This document shows, one piece after another, positions 1 to 5,926 of a DNA stretch of 10,471 bases. Under the pieces are notes generated by a model. The model was not told where the DNA came from. It ran no database searches and was given only the letters and a program-made list of their open reading frames with translations. Position numbers and translations under genes: made by a program. Source of the stretch: Opitutia bacterium UBA4654 (GTDB taxonomy: Bacteria > Verrucomicrobiota > Verrucomicrobiia > Opitutales > Intestinicryptomonadaceae); assembly GCA_002405555.1 (NCBI GenBank), contig DHMA01000133.1:12313-22783 (forward strand). Reading direction: 5' to 3'. The first letter of the stretch is position 1. The number at the start of each line of letters is the position of its first letter.

Positions 1-588
1 TACGTCCGCTGCCAGCCGACGTGGAAGGACAACCAGCTGGCGATTTTAAACGGCATTTTGAAGGCGCTCGGCAAGGACGAGTACCTGCGCAAATCGCGGG
101 CGTTTGCGGCGGTTTTGGAGTACCTGAAATCAAACCCGATTACCGTGATTTTCGACGAAGCCCACGACGGCGGCGTCGCGCTGTTGAAGCTCGCAAAAAG
201 CTTTGTGGACGAAACAAACTGCAAGTTCGTGGTTATGGCGTACCCCACGCTGTGGAAGCGGATGCTGCTTGCCTCCTCCGACGCGCACGCCGAGGCGCGG
301 CAACTCTTCGGGCGCACGCAGAAGCCGATTTTCGACACCTACGCAAACGGCACGACGCTTGAAAACGTCGAAGCCTATCTGCGCCGCTCGACCTCGCTCA
401 ACGGCTGTTCGAAGGACGTCGCCCGCCAGATTTTGGAAATCGTGCGCCACAACGGCAACCTGCGGCTTGTCGCCGACATCATCGACGCGGCGGACAGCCT
501 CTATATGGAAAGTCAGGACGACCTCGACGGCCCGACCGTAATCGACATCGCCCGCCAGCTTGCGAGCGTGGAAAGGGGCGCGAAATGA
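1..588 (+). CDS. MuB-like transposition ATPase (C-terminal part, start outside window)
   Basis: The reading frame is open from base 1, so the N-terminus with the Walker A loop lies upstream. The visible 195 residues contain a Walker B motif, TVIFDEAH, at fragment residues 48-55, followed by a strand ending in VVMAYPT that fits the sensor-1 position of AAA+ ATPases. The rest is helical and fits the lid and C-terminal part of the MuB/ExeA-like family. In Mu, protein B is an ATP-dependent DNA-binding protein that selects target DNA and activates the A transposase. I infer the same job here from the Gam and Mu-type head genes downstream. A transposase gene should lie immediately to the left. The stop overlaps the next start (ATGA at 585-588), which suggests translational coupling. 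A generic AAA_22 ATPase is the alternative. Confidence 0.8.
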   Translation, partial: YVRCQPTWKDNQLAILNGILKALGKDEYLRKSRAFAAVLEYLKSNPITVIFDEAHDGGVALLKLAKSFVDETNCKFVVMAYPTLWKRMLLASSDAHAEARQLFGRTQKPIFDTYANGTTLENVEAYLRRSTSLNGCSKDVARQILEIVRHNGNLRLVADIIDAADSLYMESQDDLDGPTVIDIARQLASVERGAK

Positions 589-1076
589 AATACGGCGTCT
601 TTCAAAACCTGCGCGGCGGTTGGAGCTTGGTTTTTGCCGACGGCAAAATAACGGGCAATTTCGAAAACGCAAACCTCGCCCGCGCGACCGCCGAAATGAA
701 CGGCTACCTGTTCGACGGCTCGCTCGGACGCGTCGGCGAATTTGCCGACGCCGATTGCGCCCGCGCCCTCAACGCGCTTGCGGCCGTCGCCCACGCGTCG
801 GCGGCCGAAAAGGGCTTCTGGGAGCGCGACATCAACTTCGCCGAAGCCGCCGCGCTTATGCACTCGGAAATTTCCGAGGCGGTCGAAGCCGAACGGCGCG
901 GAATGGAAGACTCCCCGCATATCGACGGCTATTCCGCCGTCGCCGAGGAGCTTGCCGACACGATTCTGCGCGTGCTCGACTGGTGCGGAGCGCGAAAAAT
1001 CGACATAGGCGGGGCGGTTTTCGCCAAGCTCAAATTCAACCGCACGCGCCCGTTCAGGCACGGAAAGGAGTTTTAA
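585..1076 (+). CDS. MazG-like nucleotide pyrophosphohydrolase domain protein
   Basis: This 163-residue protein has an all-helical second half that matches the MazG/all-alpha NTP-pyrophosphohydrolase pattern. The metal-binding acidic residues are a first cluster, E95 and E98 (motif SEISEAVE), and a second, E122 and D125 (motif EELAD), followed by a helix and the basic tail KFNRTRPFRHG. Family members hydrolyse NTPs or dNTPs to the monophosphate plus pyrophosphate using Mg2+. Phage copies are thought to adjust nucleotide or alarmone pools during infection; that role is inferred here. Residues 1-65 form an extra N-terminal section (with motif GGWSLVFADGKI) that I do not recognise. The gene starts inside the stop of the ATPase gene, so it is part of the same operon. 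A GGAAAGGAG ribosome site for the next gene lies within its last codons. Confidence 0.75.
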   Translation: MKYGVFQNLRGGWSLVFADGKITGNFENANLARATAEMNGYLFDGSLGRVGEFADADCARALNALAAVAHASAAEKGFWERDINFAEAAALMHSEISEAVEAERRGMEDSPHIDGYSAVAEELADTILRVLDWCGARKIDIGGAVFAKLKFNRTRPFRHGKEF

Positions 1077-1301
1077 ATGACTACTTCTCAGGCGGTCAAC
1101 AAGGCGTTTTCGACGGTGCGCTCGCTCGTCGCCGACGCAACCCGCGCGGAATTTTTGGCGGCGATGAGCTGCGTGCAAATAGCGGCAATCATTTCCGACC
1201 AAATCCGCATCAACAGGGGCGTCAAGCCGCGCCGCGCCCCGCGCAAACGCGTTTCGGGGCGGCAGGGCGTCTTCAATTTCAACCAAAAAAACAAGGAATA
1301 A
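1077..1301 (+). CDS. Small basic hypothetical protein
   Basis: This is a 74-residue protein of unknown function. The start is well supported: ATG directly follows the preceding TAA, and GGAAAGGAG lies at 1061-1069, about seven bases upstream. Residues 1-45 look helical and amphipathic. Residues 47-62 are rich in Arg and Lys (RGVKPRRAPRKR), which would suit nucleic-acid contact, but no fold is recognised. It sits between the MazG-like gene and another unknown gene in a tightly packed early operon. In Mu-like phages this interval carries short, poorly conserved accessory genes. It contains no signal peptide or membrane segment. Confidence 0.6.
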   Translation: MTTSQAVNKAFSTVRSLVADATRAEFLAAMSCVQIAAIISDQIRINRGVKPRRAPRKRVSGRQGVFNFNQKNKE

Positions 1302-1302
1302 A

Positions 1303-1761
1303 ATGAACGGAAAAGTTGACATCGAACTGGTGAGGCTTGTTTTGCAACGCGCCGAAATCGACGCGCAAAAGACCTCGCAAATCATAGAAGACTTGCGCTT
1401 CGAATCGAGGGCGCACAAGGAGGACGAAGACAGGGAGCCGCGGATAAAGCGGCAGTCGGTCGTCGTCGTGAACGACCCGTACGGGAAAATCGCCGAACTC
1501 GGCTGGGATTTCGCCGCCTACGTTCTCGACATTCCCGAAGACGACCACCCCGCCGAAGCCCTGCCGCGCCTCCACCGCGCAGTCTACGACTTCAACCTCA
1601 CACCGAAAGGCCGCAGAATGCCGATAACGACGGTTGCGGAAGCCTGCGAATTCGGTTCGGCGAAAATCTTCAAAGAGCACAAGGTTTGGGTGAAGACAAA
1701 AGAGCCCGTCGCCGTGCTTTTGACGAAGGGAAAAATCCCGCGCGAACAGCCCGCCGAATAG
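1303..1761 (+). CDS. Hypothetical early-region phage protein
   Basis: This 152-residue protein is not recognised. It starts one base after the previous stop, with AAGGAA at 1292-1297 as its ribosome site. The first ~45 residues are charged and probably helical (motif DIELVRLVLQRAEID). A middle section around residues 50-75 contains the hydrophobic strand SVVVVNDP, then WDFAAYVLDIPEDDHP, which looks like a small alpha/beta fold. The last third is basic and ends in Pro-rich residues. No catalytic motif, signal peptide or membrane helix is visible. Its place in the early operon between the MazG-like gene and Gam suggests an accessory role in replication, transposition or host takeover, but that is inference from position only. 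Confidence 0.65.
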   Translation: MNGKVDIELVRLVLQRAEIDAQKTSQIIEDLRFESRAHKEDEDREPRIKRQSVVVVNDPYGKIAELGWDFAAYVLDIPEDDHPAEALPRLHRAVYDFNLTPKGRRMPITTVAEACEFGSAKIFKEHKVWVKTKEPVAVLLTKGKIPREQPAE

Positions 1762-1765
1762 AACG

Positions 1766-2152
1766 ATGCAAACTGCGCACGACATACTCAGAGAGCGGCT
1801 TCTGGCGCGGGCGGGAATCTTCGAAGATTCCGACGCCGCCCAGTGGCGCGAATTCTGCCCGCCGCCGACACTCGCGCAAATCTACAAAATGCAGTGGTCG
1901 GACACATTCGAACGCGCGATGCGCGACAGAATGGCGATGGGCTATTTCCGCTACGGTCCGCTGCCGAAGCAGGTGGGACGGCACAAGTACGACAACATCG
2001 GCTCGGCCGAAGAGCGGCTCGCCCTCTACAAAAAAGACGGCAACCGCGAGCACCTTGTTGACGTTGCGAACCTGTGCCTTGTGGAGTTTGCCGTGCACCC
2101 CGAAAAGCCGTTTTCCCCGCAGGACGACGGCGTTCACACTCAACTTAAATGA
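1766..2152 (+). CDS. Conserved-type phage early protein, function unknown
   Basis: This 128-residue protein begins four bases after the previous stop, without a strong ribosome site, so translation is probably coupled. The core has MGYFRYG at residues 58-64, then KYDNIGSAEERLALY at 75-89 and DGNREHLVDVANLCLVEF at 91-108. A pattern of an aromatic-Arg-Tyr-Gly stretch followed by Tyr, 'GN.E.LVD.AN' and a terminal helix recurs in small cytoplasmic proteins of many tailed phages, where it has no assigned function as far as I know. No membrane segment or metal motif is visible. The C-terminus (HPEKPFSPQDDG) looks flexible. Homology to the recurrent phage family is my recollection of the pattern and was not searched. 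Confidence 0.7.
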   Translation: MQTAHDILRERLLARAGIFEDSDAAQWREFCPPPTLAQIYKMQWSDTFERAMRDRMAMGYFRYGPLPKQVGRHKYDNIGSAEERLALYKKDGNREHLVDVANLCLVEFAVHPEKPFSPQDDGVHTQLK

Positions 2153-2169
2153 AAAAGGAAAATTGAAAG

Positions 2170-2367
2170 ATGAAAGCAAAACTTCAAATGAAGAGATTTT
2201 TTACATTCTACGCGCTAACGCTGCTTTGTGTGGCGACCGTCGTCGGCGTTTTTTGGCTGCTCGGCGCGGATATGCAAACGTTGAGAATCGCGGCGGGCGC
2301 TACGTTCGCGGTCTGGGGATTCCTCGGACTCGTATCGCTCGCATCGTTTTTCTTCGACGAACTCTAA
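2170..2367 (+). CDS. Small two-helix membrane protein
   Basis: This is a 65-residue protein with two clear hydrophobic stretches: residues about 9-31 (FFTFYALTLLCVATVVGVFW) and about 38-62 (rich in Ala, Gly, Leu and Phe). A short charged turn with D34 separates them. The N-terminus is basic (MKAKLQMKR), which predicts both ends in the cytoplasm. AAGGA at 2155-2159 lies about ten bases before the ATG and supports the start; an ATG at residue 7 is an alternative. It lies directly upstream of Gam, at the end of the unknown early genes. Lysis proteins such as holins can look like this, but the early position and absence of a neighbouring endolysin argue against naming it so. Superinfection exclusion is another possibility. 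Confidence 0.6.
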   Translation: MKAKLQMKRFFTFYALTLLCVATVVGVFWLLGADMQTLRIAAGATFAVWGFLGLVSLASFFFDEL

Positions 2368-2386
2368 TAAGGAAAGGAAAAACCCA

Positions 2387-2899
2387 ATGGCGAAAATCAA
2401 AATCAACGCAATCAACACACGCGCGGAGTTCGAGTCCCAAGTGGACATCTGCGCACAGCTCGAAACCGACCAAACCGCGCTCGAAGCCGAACTCGACAGG
2501 AAGGTGCTTGCGCTCAAAGAAAAGTATTCGGAGCAAATCAAGTCGATAAAGCGGCAGGCAGACTCCATCGCAAAGGCGTGCTCGGTCTACGCGCAGACGC
2601 ACCCCGAACTTTTCGGCTCGTCGAAGTCGGCGGAGACGCCGCTTGCCCGCTACGGCTTCCGCACGGGGCAGCCTACGGTAAAGACCGTAGGCAAGCTCAA
2701 AGAGTCCGACGCGCTTGCGGCTGTGCTCAAAAACCCCGACGCCGCGCAGTATTCCACCGCGAAATACGCCCTCGACAAGTCGGCAATCCGCCTCGGCTTG
2801 GAGCGCGGGGTCGAGTGGCTGCGCCGCATCTTTACGGTAGAGCAGTCCGAAAACTTTTTCATCGACCCGAAAGTGGACGGGCCCTCGGAGGTTAGGTAA
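2387..2899 (+). CDS. gam: Mu Gam-like host-nuclease inhibitor (DNA-end-binding protein)
   Basis: This 170-residue protein is close to the length of Mu Gam (about 174). Residues 12-66 form a long charged coiled coil (QLETDQTALEAELDRKV and on), then TPLARYGFRTGQPTVKTVG at 84-102, which matches the beta section of the Gam fold. A C-terminal helical part with LGLERGVEWLRRIF and a final acidic tail follow. Gam proteins resemble bacterial Ku: they bind double-strand DNA ends as dimers and protect phage DNA from host exonucleases such as RecBCD. The start has AAGGAAAGG close upstream. The stop overlaps the next start (TAATG, 2897-2901). Its presence beside a B-like ATPase is strong support for a Mu-type transposable phage. 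Confidence 0.9.
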   Translation: MAKIKINAINTRAEFESQVDICAQLETDQTALEAELDRKVLALKEKYSEQIKSIKRQADSIAKACSVYAQTHPELFGSSKSAETPLARYGFRTGQPTVKTVGKLKESDALAAVLKNPDAAQYSTAKYALDKSAIRLGLERGVEWLRRIFTVEQSENFFIDPKVDGPSEVR

Positions 2900-3399
2900 T
2901 GCTGCTTACCGCCGAACAGAAAAAGCGCGTCTGCATTCTCGCCCGCCGCGTGTGGGCGGGAATGTCCGACGACGGCAAACGCCAGTACCGCAACGCCGAC
3001 GGCGGGCAGACCGAAACGCAGGCTTTCGAGCTTTGGCGGCACGCGCAGCAGTCTGCGGCGGTCGGCAGGCTCAGCCTTTCGGCGAGCGAAAACGACGAGT
3101 TCTGCATTTTGATGGCGCACTTTGCGCTGCTCGGCGGCGACAACAAAACCGCCGAATACTGGCTTCTGCGCTTCGCGTCGGAGGAGCGCAGGCGGCTGTT
3201 CTGGCTCATCAAAAACAGCTGCACGAACGGCATCGAATTTCCCCGCTACCCCGACGCAATCGCCCGCGCACAGTACGGCTGCCGCCTCTGGCAGCTCGGC
3301 AAACGCGAGCTTCTGAATATGCTTTCGACCGTCCGCAACCGCGCAAACGGCCGCAAAAACAAAAACAACAACCCGCTCCAAATGTCCCTCGGAATATGA
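2899..3399 (+). CDS. Phage protein downstream of Gam (possible GemA/gp16-position protein)
   Basis: This 166-residue, mostly helical protein overlaps the Gam stop codon by one base. It opens with LTAEQKKRVCILARRVW, contains the Ala- and aromatic-rich section DEFCILMAHFALLGG, then EERRRLFWLIKNSC, and ends with ARAQYGCRLWQLGKRELL followed by a basic tail (RANGRKNKNNN). In Mu-like phages the gene just after Gam often encodes the gp16/GemA regulatory protein. Both have an N-terminal helix pair and a C-terminal helix, but I cannot match the family signature, so I do not assign it. A cytoplasmic nucleic-acid-associated role is suggested only by the basic tail and location. The next gene starts inside its stop (ATGA at 3396-3399), so the two are probably translated together. 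Confidence 0.7.
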   Translation: MLLTAEQKKRVCILARRVWAGMSDDGKRQYRNADGGQTETQAFELWRHAQQSAAVGRLSLSASENDEFCILMAHFALLGGDNKTAEYWLLRFASEERRRLFWLIKNSCTNGIEFPRYPDAIARAQYGCRLWQLGKRELLNMLSTVRNRANGRKNKNNNPLQMSLGI

Positions 3400-3770
3400 A
3401 CACAGTAGAAATCGTCCCCGGAAAAGTCGCCGAACAGCCCGCGCCCCCGCAACCGCCCAAAATGGGCTTCTTCACTTGGATTGCGCAGGGCGGCGGACTC
3501 TTCAAACCCCAACTGCAACTGCGCGAACGCTACGTGCGCCTCACGCCATCGACGGTCAAGTCGCTTGCGCTCGGCTGCGAATACCGTTCGCTGCGCCGTC
3601 TTGTTGTGGCGGGATTCGTGGAGGGCTGCAAGGTTTCGCCGGGGTGCTGGATGTTCAATGTCGAAAGCTATTTCGCCCACGTCGAGCGCGTGAAAAACGA
3701 CCCCGAGTTTTGGGACAAAGACAATCCCGACCGCAACTATCAAAAATATATGTCCACCTGCGACGTTTAA
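3396..3770 (+). CDS. Possible winged-helix DNA-binding protein, last gene before the head module
   Basis: This 124-residue protein starts at an ATG that overlaps the previous TGA. Residues 11-22 are Pro-rich and probably flexible. The core, residues 44-92, reads as helix-turn-helix plus wing: YVRLTPSTVKSLALGCEYRS, then LRRLVVAGFVEG, then SPGCWMFNVESYFAH. This resembles excisionase, MerR-like or small-terminase DNA-binding folds in which an aromatic 'W.F' strand follows the recognition helix. The tail (NDPEFWDKDNPDRNYQKY) is charged. It sits exactly where Mu-type phages would carry terminase and portal genes, so a packaging-site or regulatory role is conceivable, but neither is shown. The fold assignment is by eye. 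Confidence 0.7.
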   Translation: MNTVEIVPGKVAEQPAPPQPPKMGFFTWIAQGGGLFKPQLQLRERYVRLTPSTVKSLALGCEYRSLRRLVVAGFVEGCKVSPGCWMFNVESYFAHVERVKNDPEFWDKDNPDRNYQKYMSTCDV

Positions 3771-3874
3771 AATCGCGAATAAGGCTCGGCGGCGTTCGGC
3801 GAAACGGTTTTTATGCGCCGCGCATACAATCACCGCCCCGAACGCACAGAAGCCCCTTTAAAGGCAAAATTTTT
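3771..3874 (+). promoter_or_regulatory. Structured gap before the head operon (nested inverted repeats, buried ribosome site)
   Basis: This 104-base stretch holds no gene. It contains an 8-bp inverted repeat, GCGTTCGG at 3792-3799 with its complement at 3838-3845. Enclosed by it is a near-perfect palindrome, TATGCGC-C-GCGCATA, at 3812-3826. A second palindrome, CCTTTAAAGG at 3855-3864, contains the AAAGG that serves as ribosome site for the MuF start at 3875. A TACAAT at 3825-3830 could be a -10 box but has no good -35. I read this as a control region at the early/late boundary: an operator, a terminator-like stem or a translation switch. There is no T tract, so it is not a standard intrinsic terminator. 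Confidence 0.4.
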
Positions 3875-5605
3875 ATGCTCACAAAACCCACAAGCTACGA
3901 AGAGGCGCGAAACGTCCTGAAAGGCAAGCCCGCAGTCTCGCGCGAGGCGTTCGAGCGCCTTGCCCCCGAAATCAAGCCCTACGCATTCTGCATAAGCGGC
4001 GTCGAGGACGCTAAAATGCTGCAACGCGTGCGCGATGTCGTCGCCGAATACGCCGCGAACCCGCACGCCGCCCACTGGCGCGACGCAAAAAAGGAGATTG
4101 CAAGGGAGCTGTCGTCGCTGCCGCAGTTCTCCGAGGAAAAGGCGTTGCGCCGCGCCGAACTGCTGCTGCGCACGCACGGCTACGACGCCCTGCGCGTCGG
4201 GCAGTGGGAGTTTGCGCAGGAAACAAAAGACACGCTGCCGTACTTCAAATACCTTTGCACGCAGGACGAGCGCACGCGCCGCAGCCACCGCGCCCTGCAC
4301 GGGCTTGTTCTGCCCGTCGACCACGTTTTCTGGGACAAGCATATGCCCCCGGGGTGGGACTGGAACTGCCGCTGCCAAGTGGTGCAGATTTCCGAACGGC
4401 AGATGAACCTGCAAAAACAGGCCGAGGCAAAACTGCCGCCCGAGCGCCGCCGCGTGCTCGACGAAAAGCAGGCAAAGCTCCTTGCCGAAAAGGGCGAATT
4501 GTGGGTTTCGCCCACGGAGCGCATTTTTGTGAACTCCGCAAAAAAAGTTCCCTCCTGCAAATCGCTTCGAATGAATTCGGAGGAGATTTTGAAGAAGTTC
4601 GACCCAACCACGCGCGAAATATTTCTTCAAAAGCTCGAATCCGTGCCCGTTTCGGGCGTGGAGGGCGTAAAAAACGCCCGCGAATGGTTCGAGGGCGTGG
4701 GGCTTTCGAAGCTGCTCAAAGCGGGCGAAGCCGCCGCGGCGGGCGGCGCAAAAGCCGCAAAGCTTTCCGTCGACCGCGACTGCGACCTCTACAAGAAAAT
4801 CGGCGAAGACAATTACAGAAAAATGCACGAAATTCTTGACAGCGCCCCCGACGAAATCAAGGATATGTGGAGTAAATTCGAAAGCGAAATTCGGATTCTT
4901 AATGCAAAGTACAGAGGCAAAACCGCCCACTATTCGCCCTACTATCGCGGAATCAATATCAATATAGCGGCGGATTCGAAAGAAAAGGACTACGCAACAC
5001 CGTTTGCGACGGCCTTTCACGAAATCGGGCACAATATCGACAGCGTTGCCAACGAAAGGGCAAAAAACGAAGGCGGACGTATGCGGGTGTTTTCCTATGT
5101 ATATAAAGACAATATTTTCGGGAAAACGCTTGCCGACGAATATAAAGCCCGAATGAAAGAAGTCGCCGACGAATTGACTGCGGCCTACGAAGCCAACAAA
5201 AACAATCTTCAATGGTTCAAGACTTGCGGATTTATTCCGGAAAAAGACCTTTTAGAAATAGAGGCAAACTGGGACACGGGCAACCGCACCGCCCCGACGC
5301 AAGAATGGATTCGGTTGGCGTTTAAAAACAAGTACTTTACAAAAGAGGAAATCCACAATGGAACGACAAACGGTTTACAGGACATAATCAACGGCGCAAG
5401 CAACGGCGATTATGTGATTCGCTGGGGGCACAGAGCGGCTTATTGGAAACGCGACGAAACCAATTTATCCGCCGAAGCTTTTGCCGAAATGACAAACGCA
5501 AGCATTCAAAACAAGAAAACGGGAGAAATGGATAAAATCAGAAAAATATTCCCCGAATCTTCAAAAATTTTCGATGAAATGATAAACAAAATGAGGAGCT
5601 TCTAA
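3875..5605 (+). CDS. MuF minor head protein fused to a zincin-like metalloprotease toxin domain
   Basis: This is a 576-residue two-part protein. Residues 1-175 are a typical MuF (SPP1 gp7-like) head-morphogenesis domain: KPYAFCISGVED near the N-terminus, RAELLLRTHGYDALRVGQWE, then SHRALHG (137-143), the PPGWDWNCRC segment ending at C167, and VVQIS. MuF proteins are internal minor capsid proteins at or near the portal. Residues 282-298 form an Ala/Gly/Lys linker. The C-terminal part (about 299-576) has HEIGH at 382-386, the HExxH zinc and catalytic motif of zincin peptidases, and LSAEAFAEM around 534-538, where E534 or E538 could be the third ligand. The GC content drops sharply where this domain begins, and a small gene follows two bases later. 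Both features fit polymorphic MuF toxins with an immunity partner. Substrate unknown. The ATG at 3875 was chosen because the MuF homology begins there and AAAGG precedes it by ten bases; the frame is open further upstream but without family similarity. Confidence 0.85.
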   Translation: MLTKPTSYEEARNVLKGKPAVSREAFERLAPEIKPYAFCISGVEDAKMLQRVRDVVAEYAANPHAAHWRDAKKEIARELSSLPQFSEEKALRRAELLLRTHGYDALRVGQWEFAQETKDTLPYFKYLCTQDERTRRSHRALHGLVLPVDHVFWDKHMPPGWDWNCRCQVVQISERQMNLQKQAEAKLPPERRRVLDEKQAKLLAEKGELWVSPTERIFVNSAKKVPSCKSLRMNSEEILKKFDPTTREIFLQKLESVPVSGVEGVKNAREWFEGVGLSKLLKAGEAAAAGGAKAAKLSVDRDCDLYKKIGEDNYRKMHEILDSAPDEIKDMWSKFESEIRILNAKYRGKTAHYSPYYRGININIAADSKEKDYATPFATAFHEIGHNIDSVANERAKNEGGRMRVFSYVYKDNIFGKTLADEYKARMKEVADELTAAYEANKNNLQWFKTCGFIPEKDLLEIEANWDTGNRTAPTQEWIRLAFKNKYFTKEEIHNGTTNGLQDIINGASNGDYVIRWGHRAAYWKRDETNLSAEAFAEMTNASIQNKKTGEMDKIRKIFPESSKIFDEMINKMRSF

Positions 5606-5607
5606 CT

Positions 5608-5925
5608 ATGAAAAAAATCGAAGAACTACTTGAACAGTACAAACAGCGTTTCGGCGAACCGTATCTCACGAACGTGTTGCTTCAATATCCGGAAAGCGAA
5701 CGTGTCAATAAATTGGAGTTTTGGTTGAAACAGGAAAAACCTTGTAAATTCGAAGCGAATGAATGGCTGGATTTTTACGAATCGTATTTCAACAAAAGTT
5801 ATCCCTACCCGTCGATGCCGTTTGATATTAACGACATTTCCGTTGACGACATAAAAAAAGCGATAAAAGAAAATAAGCCTCTACCTGAATTCGACTGGGG
5901 TTTTGACGAACACAGACTCTACTAA
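5608..5925 (+). CDS. Putative immunity protein for the MuF-linked metalloprotease
   Basis: This 105-residue acidic protein (about 21 Asp/Glu against about 15 Lys/Arg) is not recognised. It has no signal peptide, membrane helix or catalytic motif, so it should stay in the cytoplasm. It is helical at the start (KKIEELLEQYKQRF), aromatic-rich in the middle (NEWLDFYESYFNKSYPYP), and has an acidic helix near the end (DINDISVDDIKKAI). The ATG lies two bases after the toxin stop, with AGGAG at 5593-5597 as ribosome site, so the pair is co-translated. The DNA is strongly AT-rich compared with the phage genes on both sides. Small, acidic, immediately downstream of a toxin domain and of matching base composition is the usual profile of an immunity gene. 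Function is inferred from that context, not from homology. Confidence 0.65.
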   Translation: MKKIEELLEQYKQRFGEPYLTNVLLQYPESERVNKLEFWLKQEKPCKFEANEWLDFYESYFNKSYPYPSMPFDINDISVDDIKKAIKENKPLPEFDWGFDEHRLY

Positions 5926-5926
5926 T

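Noticed and set aside
513..1418. A 301-codon - strand open frame opposite the MazG-like gene and its neighbours
   Set aside because: It spans several well-supported + strand genes with their own ribosome sites and overlapping starts; the reverse frame shows no domain.
2170..2367. Holin assignment for the two-helix membrane protein
   Set aside because: Length and topology fit some holins, but it is in the early region next to Gam and no endolysin or spanin is near, so the name would rest on hydrophobicity alone.
1686..2549. A 287-codon + strand frame, very rich in Arg, Ser and Thr
   Set aside because: It overlaps the 1766-2152 gene, the membrane protein gene and Gam in a shifted frame; its composition is that of an out-of-frame reading of GC-rich coding DNA.
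3476..3874. Upstream extension of the MuF frame by 133 residues
   Set aside because: The extension overlaps the 3396-3770 gene in another frame, is Arg-rich without family similarity, and MuF homology begins at the ATG at 3875, which has a ribosome site.
3830..5212. A 460-codon open frame on the - strand opposite the MuF gene
   Set aside because: It lies entirely antisense to a recognisable MuF/toxin gene, has low-complexity Phe/Val/Arg-rich composition typical of the reverse strand of GC-rich genes, and resembles no protein family.
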